Of a stretch of DNA of 64,000 nt, positions 57,918 through 64,000 are shown one piece after another. Within the stretch, counting starts at the first letter, position 1, and each line of letters starts with the position of its first letter. Under the pieces are notes generated by a model. The model was not told the origin of the DNA. It did not search any database and saw only the letters and a program-made list of their open reading frames with translations. The stretch is from the NCBI RefSeq assembly GCF_015244565.1, contig NZ_JABCQG010000010.1, forward strand, positions 1 to 64,000, in the 5' to 3' direction. The position numbers and the translations under genes are program-made. Source of the DNA: Gluconobacter vitians. Lineage in GTDB: Bacteria > Pseudomonadota > Alphaproteobacteria > Acetobacterales > Acetobacteraceae.

Positions 57918-59285
57918 ATGGCATCTCTGATTCTGATGCCGGCTCTCTCGCCGACCATGACCGAAGGTACGCTGGCCCGCTGGGTCAAGAAGGCCGGTGA
58001 TGCTGTCTCAGCCGGTGACGTGATTGCCGAGATCGAGACCGACAAGGCGACGATGGAAGTCGAAGCCGTGGATGAGGGCGTGATCGGCAAGACGCTGGTA
58101 GACGAAGGCACGCAGAACATTGCGGTTAATACGCCGATTGCCGTGCTTCTGGCAGAAGGCGAGGATGCTTCTGCTGCCGATGATGTCGTGCGGTCTTCCG
58201 ACCCGGCCGTCGGTGCACCTGTCGCCATTGAGACGCCGTCCGATCCGGCAATCACCGAAGCGCCTGAAGTGGCACAGGCCGAGGATGATCGCGACTGGGG
58301 CGAAACCAGCGAGATCACCGTCCGTCAGGCGCTGCGTGATGCCATGGCGGCCGAGCTTCGTCGTGACGAGGACGTGTTCCTGATTGGTGAGGAAGTGGCG
58401 CAGTATCAGGGCGCCTACAAGATCAGCCAGGGCCTGCTGGAAGAGTTTGGCGACAAGCGCGTCATCGATACGCCCATTACCGAGCACGGCTTTACGGGCA
58501 TGGCCGTTGGTGCAGCACTGACGGGGCTGAAGCCTATCGTCGAGTTCATGACCATGAACTTCTCGCTTCAGGCTGTCGATCACATCATCAACTCCGCTGC
58601 CAAGACGCTGTACATGTCCGGCGGTCAGATGGGCTGCCCCATTGTATTCCGTGGTCCGAACGGTGCTGAGGCCCGTGTGGGTGCTCAGCATTCCCAGTGC
58701 TTTGCAAGCTGGTACGCGCATATTCCGGGCCTGAAGGTCGTGGCTCCCTGGTCAGCAGCGGATGCGAAGGGGCTGCTGCGCGCGGCCATCCGTGATCCGA
58801 ACCCGGTCATCGTGTTGGAAAACGAGATCCTTTACGGTCAGAAATTCCCGTGCCCGGTAGATGAAGATTTCATCCTGCCGATCGGTCGCGCGAAGATCGA
58901 GCGGGAAGGAACGGATGTGACGCTGGTAGCGTTCTCCATCATGGTTGGCGTGGCGCTGGAAGCCGCAGCGATCCTGGCGGATGAAGGCATCTCGGCCGAA
59001 GTCATCAACCTGCGCTCGATCCGTCCGCTGGACACCGAAACAATCGTGCGCAGTGTGAAGAAGACGAACCGGATCGTCTCCGTTGAGGAAGGCTGGCCGG
59101 TGGCGGGTATTGGTGCGGAAATCTGCACCGTGGCCGTGGAGCAGGCCTTTGACTGGCTCGATGCTCCGCCGGCGCGTGTCTGCGGGCTCGACCTGCCGAT
59201 GCCCTATGCGGCCAATCTCGAAAAACTGGCGCTTCCGAAACCCGAATGGGTTGTGGATGCCGTTCGCAAGCAGCTGCGGGACTGA
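57918..59285 (+). CDS. pdhB: Pyruvate dehydrogenase E1 beta subunit with N-terminal lipoyl domain
   Basis: A 455-residue protein. Residues 1 to about 80 are a complete lipoyl domain ([19 protein letters not shown], lipoyl-lysine in [10 protein letters not shown] near 44); a linker follows to about 130. The rest is a standard E1-beta transketolase-like domain ([74 protein letters not shown]). The extra lipoyl domain on E1-beta is characteristic of some alphaproteobacteria. Its lipoyl region is almost identical in DNA to that of pdhC. It starts 3 bp after pdhA. Confidence 0.96.
   Translation: MASLILMPALSPTMTEGTLARWVKKAGDAVSAGDVIAEIETDKATMEVEAVDEGVIGKTLVDEGTQNIAVNTPIAVLLAEGEDASAADDVVRSSDPAVGAPVAIETPSDPAITEAPEVAQAEDDRDWGETSEITVRQALRDAMAAELRRDEDVFLIGEEVAQYQGAYKISQGLLEEFGDKRVIDTPITEHGFTGMAVGAALTGLKPIVEFMTMNFSLQAVDHIINSAAKTLYMSGGQMGCPIVFRGPNGAEARVGAQHSQCFASWYAHIPGLKVVAPWSAADAKGLLRAAIRDPNPVIVLENEILYGQKFPCPVDEDFILPIGRAKIEREGTDVTLVAFSIMVGVALEAAAILADEGISAEVINLRSIRPLDTETIVRSVKKTNRIVSVEEGWPVAGIGAEICTVAVEQAFDWLDAPPARVCGLDLPMPYAANLEKLALPKPEWVVDAVRKQLRD
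58017..58051 (+). repeat. Lipoyl-domain DNA repeat, copy 1 (in pdhB)
   Basis: These 35 bases around the lipoyl-lysine codon are identical to 59390-59424 in pdhC, within a longer region of high similarity. This is more than needed to conserve the protein sequence and suggests gene conversion. Confidence 0.75.
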
Positions 59286-59290
59286 CAACG

Positions 59291-60523
59291 ATGGCTACCG
59301 ATATCCTGATGCCGGCGCTGTCGCCGACCATGACCGAGGGCAAGCTGGCCCGCTGGCTCAAAGCCGAAGGCGACACCGTCTCCGCCGGCGACGTGATTGC
59401 CGAGATCGAGACCGACAAGGCGACCATGGAAGTGGAAGCCGTGGACGAGGGCATTCTTGGGCGCATCCTGATTCAGGAAGGCGTCGAGGGCATCCCGGTC
59501 AACACGCCGATTGCTGTTCTGGTGGAAGAGGGTGAAGCTGTCCCTGAAGCTTCCTCCGCCCAGAGTGCCGCGGCTCCAAAGGCCGAGGCGGCGCCTGCAG
59601 AGGCGAAACCTGCTTCCACGACGGCGAAGGCTCCGGCCGAAGACAAGGGCGAGCGGATTTTTGTCTCTCCGCTGGCCAAGCGTATGGCGCGTGAGCGGGG
59701 CATTGCCCTGGGCGCGCTGACGGGGAGCGGCCCGAATGGCCGTATCCTCAAGCGTGATGTTGAAAAGGGTCCGAACGCCCCCAAGGCAGCCCCGAAAGCG
59801 GCTCCTGCGGACGCTCCTGTCACGACTTCGGAAGAAACGGTCCGCCGTGTTCCGAACTCGACGATGCGCAAGGTCATCGCGCGCCGTCTGACGGAGTCCA
59901 AGACGCAGGTCCCGCATTTCTATGTCTCGGTCGATATCGAACTTGATGCGCTGCTGGAACTTCGCTCGAAGCTGAACGCCACGGCACAGGAAAACAGCTT
60001 CAAGATCTCCGTCAACGACATGATGATCAAGGCGGTGGCGCTCGCACTGAAGAAGGTGCCGGGTGTGAACGTCCAGTTCACGGATGCCGAGACGCTGCAT
60101 TTCGAGAACGTGGACATTTCGATGGCCGTATCGGTTCCGGATGGGTTAATCACGCCGATCATCCGCGACGCCGATCGCAAGTCCCTGCGGGAAATCAGCG
60201 TCGAAGCCAAGGATCTGGCCAAGCGTGCACGGGCCGGAAAGCTCAAGCCCGAAGAGTTCCAGGGCGGGACGTTCTCCATTTCCAATATGGGCATGTTCGG
60301 CGTGCGCGAATTCGCGGCGATCATCAATCCGCCGCAGGCTGGCATCCTGGCGATTGCATCCGGCGAAAAGCGGGCCGTTGTGCGTGGTTCGGAAATCGCG
60401 GTTGCGACCGTAATGACGGCGACGCTGTCGGTCGATCATCGTGCGGTCGATGGTGCCCTTGGGGCCGAATGGCTGAATGCGTTGCGCGATATCGTGCAGA
60501 ACCCTTACACTCTGGTGGTCTGA
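59291..60523 (+). CDS. pdhC: Pyruvate dehydrogenase E2 (dihydrolipoamide acetyltransferase)
   Basis: A 410-residue E2 core with one lipoyl domain (1 to about 80, lysine in [10 protein letters not shown]), an Ala/Pro/Glu/Lys linker, a peripheral subunit-binding domain (about 120-155: [19 protein letters not shown]), a second Ala/Pro linker and the catalytic domain (about 185-410) with the active-site histidine in [18 protein letters not shown] 59291 is 5 bp after pdhB and matches the lipoyl-domain start; the open frame upstream overlaps pdhB. Confidence 0.96.
   Translation: MATDILMPALSPTMTEGKLARWLKAEGDTVSAGDVIAEIETDKATMEVEAVDEGILGRILIQEGVEGIPVNTPIAVLVEEGEAVPEASSAQSAAAPKAEAAPAEAKPASTTAKAPAEDKGERIFVSPLAKRMARERGIALGALTGSGPNGRILKRDVEKGPNAPKAAPKAAPADAPVTTSEETVRRVPNSTMRKVIARRLTESKTQVPHFYVSVDIELDALLELRSKLNATAQENSFKISVNDMMIKAVALALKKVPGVNVQFTDAETLHFENVDISMAVSVPDGLITPIIRDADRKSLREISVEAKDLAKRARAGKLKPEEFQGGTFSISNMGMFGVREFAAIINPPQAGILAIASGEKRAVVRGSEIAVATVMTATLSVDHRAVDGALGAEWLNALRDIVQNPYTLVV
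59390..59424 (+). repeat. Lipoyl-domain DNA repeat, copy 2 (in pdhC)
   Basis: Identical over 35 bases to 58017-58051 in pdhB; the two copies are 1.37 kb apart in direct orientation. Confidence 0.75.
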
Positions 60524-60526
60524 ACC

Positions 60527-61933
60527 ATGTCCGATACATTCGATCTGATTGTTGTTGGTGGCGGCCCCGGCGGCTATGTAGCGGCCCTTCGCGCCAGCCA
60601 GCTCGGCATGAGCGTGGCGATCGTGGAAAGCACGCATTTCGGCGGTGTCTGCCTCAACTGGGGCTGCATTCCGACCAAGGCGCTTCTGCGGTCTTCGGAA
60701 ATTCACCACCTGCTTCACGAACTGGGAACGTTCGGTCTCTCCGCCGACAATATCTCGTTCGACCTGTCCAAAATCGTGGGGCGTTCGCGCAGCATCGCGC
60801 GCCGGATGGGCGGCGGCATTGCGCATCTGCTGAAGAAGGCCAAGGTCACGACGTTTGACGGTCGTGCAAAGCTGGCTGGTCGTTCTGGCGAGGCGCATCA
60901 GGTCGCCATCACCAAGGATGGCGCTGCGGTTGCCACCATCAAGGCGCCGCATGTCATCCTTGCAACGGGTGCGCGCGGCCGTCAGCTTCCGGGTCTGGAA
61001 ACGGATGGTACCCTGATCTGGGGTGCACGCGAGGCCATGACGCCGAAGGAACTGCCCAAGCGGCTTCTCGTCATCGGTTCGGGCGCTATCGGCATTGAGT
61101 TCGCGTCGTTCTACCGGAACATGGGCAGTGAGGTCACGATTGCCGAAGTCGCGGACCGGATCCTGATCGCCGAAGATCCGGAAATCAGTGCCACTGCCCG
61201 CAAGGCTTTCGAGAAGCAGGGGATGAAGATCATCACCAGCGCGAAGGTCGGGCCGCTGAACAAGGGTGAGAACGAGGTCTCCACGACGATCGAGAGCCCG
61301 ACCGGGAAGGTCGATCTGACGGTGGATCGCGTGATCTGCGCGGTCGGTATCGTCGGCAATGTCGAGGATCTGGGGCTTGAGAGCACCAAGGTCCAGGTCG
61401 AGCGGACCCATATCGTGACGGACGGCTTCTGCCGCACCGGCGAGCCGGGGATCTATGCGATCGGTGACGTCGCGGGGGCTCCGTGGCTGGCCCACAAGGC
61501 GAGCCATGAAGGCATCCTGTGCGTGGAAAAGATTGCGGGTCGTTCGCCGCAGCCGCTCCATCCGCTGAATATCCCGGGTTGCACCTATTCGCGTCCGCAG
61601 ATCGCCTCTGTGGGGCTCAGCGAAGAGAAGGCCATTGCTGCCGGTCACAAGGTGAAGGTTGGCCGTTTCCCGTTCATTGCCAACGGCAAGGCCGTCGCGA
61701 TGGGTGAGACGGACGGCATGGTCAAGACCGTGTTTGATGCAACGACCGGAGAGCTTCTGGGCGCTCACATGATCGGTGCCGAGGTTACGGAAATGATCCA
61801 GGGCTATGTCATCACCCGCACGGGTGAACTGACGGAAGCGGAGCTGATCGAAACGGTCTTCCCGCACCCGACCATTTCCGAAACCATGCACGAGGCAACC
61901 CTGGCGGCCTTCGACGGCCCGCTCCATATCTGA
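60527..61933 (+). CDS. lpdA: Dihydrolipoyl dehydrogenase (E3)
   Basis: A 468-residue flavoprotein disulfide reductase that reoxidises lipoyl groups and passes electrons to NAD+. The FAD motif is [18 protein letters not shown], the redox disulfide is [16 protein letters not shown], the NAD motif is [17 protein letters not shown], and the C-terminal catalytic base is the histidine in [15 protein letters not shown]. There is no lipoyl domain on this E3. It starts 3 bp after pdhC and is dedicated, by position, to the PDH complex. Confidence 0.96.
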   Translation: MSDTFDLIVVGGGPGGYVAALRASQLGMSVAIVESTHFGGVCLNWGCIPTKALLRSSEIHHLLHELGTFGLSADNISFDLSKIVGRSRSIARRMGGGIAHLLKKAKVTTFDGRAKLAGRSGEAHQVAITKDGAAVATIKAPHVILATGARGRQLPGLETDGTLIWGAREAMTPKELPKRLLVIGSGAIGIEFASFYRNMGSEVTIAEVADRILIAEDPEISATARKAFEKQGMKIITSAKVGPLNKGENEVSTTIESPTGKVDLTVDRVICAVGIVGNVEDLGLESTKVQVERTHIVTDGFCRTGEPGIYAIGDVAGAPWLAHKASHEGILCVEKIAGRSPQPLHPLNIPGCTYSRPQIASVGLSEEKAIAAGHKVKVGRFPFIANGKAVAMGETDGMVKTVFDATTGELLGAHMIGAEVTEMIQGYVITRTGELTEAELIETVFPHPTISETMHEATLAAFDGPLHI

Positions 61934-61938
61934 GCATC

Positions 61939-62904
61939 ATGTCCCAGCGCATCACCATCGATCATCGCGAGGCGCCTGTCCGGCATCCGGAGAAGGCGCA
62001 CCGGCCTGACAACCCGATCCAGCGCAAACCATCCTGGATCCGGGTCAAGGCGCCGAACCATCCCGTCTATCACGAGACCCGTGCGCTCATGCGGGATGCG
62101 GGGCTGGTGACGGTCTGCGAGGAAGCGGCATGTCCCAATATCGGGGAATGCTGGTCGCAGCGTCATGCCACGATGATGATCATGGGCGAGATCTGCACAC
62201 GGGCCTGCGCATTCTGCAATGTCACGACCGGTCTGCCGAAGCATCTCGATGCGGATGAACCGCGGCGTGTCGGAGAGGCCGTGGCGAAGCTGGGTCTCAG
62301 GCATGTCGTCATCACCTCCGTAGACCGCGATGATCTGGAAGATGGGGGTGCAGAGCATTTCGCACGGGTTATCCATGCGATCCGCGAGACCTCTCCGCAG
62401 ACCACGATCGAGATCCTGACGCCTGATTTCCTTCGCAAGGAGGGCGCTCTGGAGGTCGTGGTGGCGGCTCGGCCGGACGTTTTCAATCACAATATCGAGA
62501 CCGTGCCCCGCCTTTACCCCACCATTCGACCCGGTGCGCGTTACTACCAGTCGGTCCGTCTTCTAGACGGGGTAAAGAAACTGGATCCTTCCATTTTCAC
62601 CAAGTCTGGCCTGATGCTTGGCCTTGGCGAGGAGCGGATGGAGGTGTCTCAGGTCATGGATGATTTCAGGATCGCAGACGTCGATTTCCTGACTCTGGGG
62701 CAGTATCTCCAGCCTTCCGTGAAGCACGCCGCTGTCGAAAAGTTTGTTACGCCCGAAGAGTTTGACGGCTATGCTACTGCTGCCCGTTCAAAAGGATTTC
62801 TTCAGGTCAGTGCCAGTCCGCTGACCAGGTCCTCCTACCATGCGGACAGCGACTTCGCGAAGCTTCAGGCTGCGCGGAACAGCCGTCTGAAAGAAAGTCT
62901 CTGA
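61939..62904 (+). CDS. lipA: Lipoyl synthase
   Basis: LipA inserts sulfur into protein-bound octanoyl groups to give the lipoyl cofactor of PDH. The 321-residue radical-SAM enzyme has the auxiliary-cluster motif C-x4-C-x5-C in [14 protein letters not shown], the radical-SAM motif C-x3-C-x2-C in [31 protein letters not shown], and the C-terminal serine ligand region TRSSYHAD. It starts 5 bp after lpdA, so the cofactor-making enzyme is made with the complex that needs it. Confidence 0.97.
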   Translation: MSQRITIDHREAPVRHPEKAHRPDNPIQRKPSWIRVKAPNHPVYHETRALMRDAGLVTVCEEAACPNIGECWSQRHATMMIMGEICTRACAFCNVTTGLPKHLDADEPRRVGEAVAKLGLRHVVITSVDRDDLEDGGAEHFARVIHAIRETSPQTTIEILTPDFLRKEGALEVVVAARPDVFNHNIETVPRLYPTIRPGARYYQSVRLLDGVKKLDPSIFTKSGLMLGLGEERMEVSQVMDDFRIADVDFLTLGQYLQPSVKHAAVEKFVTPEEFDGYATAARSKGFLQVSASPLTRSSYHADSDFAKLQAARNSRLKESL

Positions 62905-63383
62905 TGCCGACACATGCCGAGCAACGGTTGATCGCCTACACGCCGGACCAGCTTTTTGATCTCGTGGCGGATGTGGAGAAGTATCCGCAGTTCCTGCCCT
63001 GGTGCGTGAAGGCCAACATCCGCACCCAGACGGAGCAGGTACTGGTGGCGGATCTGACGATCGGATTTGGTCCGTTTCGTGAAACCTTCACCAGCCGCGT
63101 GACGCTGGAGCGGCCATCGCGCATCCGCGTGCGCTATGAGAAGGGGCCTTTCCGTTACCTGAACAATGTCTGGACGTTCACGCCCGATCCGCGAGGATGT
63201 CTGGTCGATTTCTTCGTGGATTTCGAATTCCGCTCACGGCTTCTGCAGAACGCGATGGGCGTCGTGTTCAATGAAGGCGTGCGCCTGATGGTCTCCGCTT
63301 TCATCAAGCGGGCACGGGACATCTACGGAACGCAGGGTGCGAAGAGTTCCCCTTCGACACCGGGCCTTTCCCAAAGGACGTAA
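62904..63383 (+). CDS. COQ10/RatA-like START-domain protein
   Basis: A 159-residue polyketide cyclase/START-fold protein. It shows TPDQLFDLVADVEKYPQFLP, WCVKANIRTQ, a central strand set with VRYEKGPFRYLNNVWTF and the C-terminal helix FNEGVRLMVSAFIKRAR. Homologues are annotated both as coenzyme Q-binding proteins (Coq10) and as RatA toxins; in alphaproteobacteria the quinone role is more likely. Its ATG overlaps the lipA TGA (TGATG), placing it at the end of the PDH operon. Confidence 0.88.
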   Translation: MPTHAEQRLIAYTPDQLFDLVADVEKYPQFLPWCVKANIRTQTEQVLVADLTIGFGPFRETFTSRVTLERPSRIRVRYEKGPFRYLNNVWTFTPDPRGCLVDFFVDFEFRSRLLQNAMGVVFNEGVRLMVSAFIKRARDIYGTQGAKSSPSTPGLSQRT

Positions 63384-63469
63384 AATTTCGTAGTGTTTCA
63401 AGAACCATCCGGTGCGTGAACCGTTTCAGGTCTCAAGCACCGTCATGGTGATATGAAAAGGATTACGTC

Positions 63470-63790
63470 ATGAAAAAGATTTCTTTCGGCGCTTTCGCCC
63501 TGACTGCTCTGGTTGCTGCTGCTTCTCCCGCCATCGCGGCTGAGCACCATCACCACCACGGCAAGCATCACGACAAGATGGGTCAGCAGCACAAGACCGA
63601 CAGCGAGTCCGCAACGGACGCCCTGAACGCTCGTTCGCTGCAGCAGGCCCAGACGCCGGTTTCCCCGATGGCACCAACCGCCGCCGTTCCCCCGGCAGCA
63701 CCGACGGCCGTTCCGACCGCACCGAGCCTCCAGGCTGCTCCGCCGGCCCCTCCTGCATCCACGATGCCGGCTCCGACGCAGGGCAACTGA
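63470..63790 (+). CDS. Small exported His-rich, Pro/Ala-rich protein
   Basis: A 106-residue protein with a clear Sec signal peptide (MKKISFGAFALTALVAAASP, likely cleavage after AIA at 22-23). The mature N-terminus is strongly His-rich (EHHHHHGKHHDKMGQQHK), followed by a linker and a Pro/Ala/Thr-rich low-complexity C-terminal half. It has no recognised domain. The histidines suggest metal binding (Ni, Zn or Cu), which is inference. It is a single gene, 86 bp after the COQ10-like gene, with its own terminator. Confidence 0.7.
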   Translation: MKKISFGAFALTALVAAASPAIAAEHHHHHGKHHDKMGQQHKTDSESATDALNARSLQQAQTPVSPMAPTAAVPPAAPTAVPTAPSLQAAPPAPPASTMPAPTQGN

Positions 63791-63831
63791 AGCATCAGGC
63801 AGACTTCAGGTCTTCATTGATTTTCAGGACA

Positions 63832-63865
63832 ACGGCTTCCGTCTCTTCGGAAGCCGTTTTTTTTT
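63832..63865 (+). terminator. Rho-independent terminator after the His-rich protein gene
   Basis: ACGGCTTCCG (63832-63841) pairs perfectly with CGGAAGCCGT (63848-63857) around a 6-nt loop, followed by a run of T ending at 63865. Confidence 0.9.
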
Positions 63866-63868
63866 GTG

Positions 63869-64000
63869 TCAGGTGTTCAGGACCATCCGGAGAGCCTGCT
63901 GGACGGACTGGGTGCGGATACTGCTGCGATCGCCCTTGAAATGGCATTGCGCCGTTATGACTGGGCCTGAGCGGAGCGCCAGTCCGAAGCACACGGTTCC
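63869..64000 (-). CDS. CinA-family protein (nicotinamide-nucleotide amidase), C-terminal end only
   Basis: The minus strand is open from the window edge to a TGA at 63869-63871 and encodes the last 43 residues of a protein. VCFGLALRSGPV, the segment CHFKGDRSSIRTQSV and the terminal helix QQALRMVLNT match the C-terminal part of the CinA/PncC family (FGLA..., FPGDR..., R...V). These enzymes deamidate nicotinamide mononucleotide. A cinA-like gene often lies beside the COQ10-like gene in alphaproteobacteria, which supports the call. It converges on the His-rich protein gene, with the terminator between them. Confidence 0.7.
   Translation of the reverse strand, partial: GTVCFGLALRSGPVITAQCHFKGDRSSIRTQSVQQALRMVLNT

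Noticed and set aside
63795-63992. A 65-codon minus-strand ORF at the right edge
   Set aside because: It runs through a strong terminator hairpin and its T-run; the overlapping CinA-like frame is the real gene.

Overview
The window is a chromosomal segment of an acetic acid bacterium (Acetobacteraceae), most likely Gluconobacter or a close relative. The evidence is a moderately GC-rich alphaproteobacterial gene set with a split hopanoid cluster (hpnL | hpnABC | hpnDE-shc-hpnG), a pyruvate dehydrogenase whose E1-beta carries its own lipoyl domain, an alphaproteobacterial LexA operator (GTTC-N7-GTTC), alphaproteobacterial families such as DUF2939, DUF3126 and DUF3429, and a signal-less YkuD-type L,D-transpeptidase. 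Genus assignment is inference. Almost all of the window is ordinary, tightly packed housekeeping DNA; only the first 2 kb is accessory.

Region 1-2077 is the decayed edge of an integrated element: the tail of an IS481-type transposase, a small translationally coupled pair ending in an AlpA-like regulator, and a P4-type tyrosine integrase that is frameshifted just before its catalytic tyrosine. The integrase abuts the 3' end of tRNA-Ser(GGA), and about 90 bp between them carries repeated GAGACA-type motifs. Next come trpF, pyrF and lapA (minus strand), then a hypothetical gene, secB, a 1030-residue multidomain glycosyltransferase, an M20 peptidase and the vitamin B6 genes pdxA-pdxJ. After a bidirectional terminator lie a lipoprotein, DUF3126 and DUF2939 genes, a MoeB/ThiF-type E1-like enzyme coupled to a DsrE-like protein, an exported SH3 protein, pyruvate kinase and prephenate dehydrogenase.

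Region 17.5-28.6 kb makes hopanoids. HpnC, HpnD and HpnE turn farnesyl diphosphate into squalene, squalene-hopene cyclase forms the hopane skeleton, and HpnA, HpnB, HpnG and HpnL act on modification or transport. A minus-strand pair (a Tat-signal PLP aminotransferase and a secreted cupin) sits inside the cluster. Region 28.6-39.5 kb holds RNA methyltransferases, a Ppx/GppA phosphatase, tRNA-Gln(CTG), guaB, an acetyltransferase, a cation/proton antiporter, an L,D-transpeptidase, an orphan response regulator, xthA and an M19 dipeptidase.

Region 39.5-50.6 kb has uvrC, pgsA, a lipoprotein, lexA with its SOS box, rpmG, ftsB-eno, kdsA-pyrG, secG and tpiA. Region 50.7-56.8 kb is a ppiD-trpE-trpG-trpD-trpC operon, so tryptophan synthesis is split between this locus and trpF at 2.1 kb. 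The last 7 kb is a pyruvate dehydrogenase operon (pdhA-pdhB-pdhC-lpdA) followed by lipA, which makes its cofactor, a COQ10/RatA-like protein, a small His-rich exported protein and the 3' end of a cinA-like gene running in from the right edge. No rRNA, CRISPR array, restriction system or intact prophage was seen.
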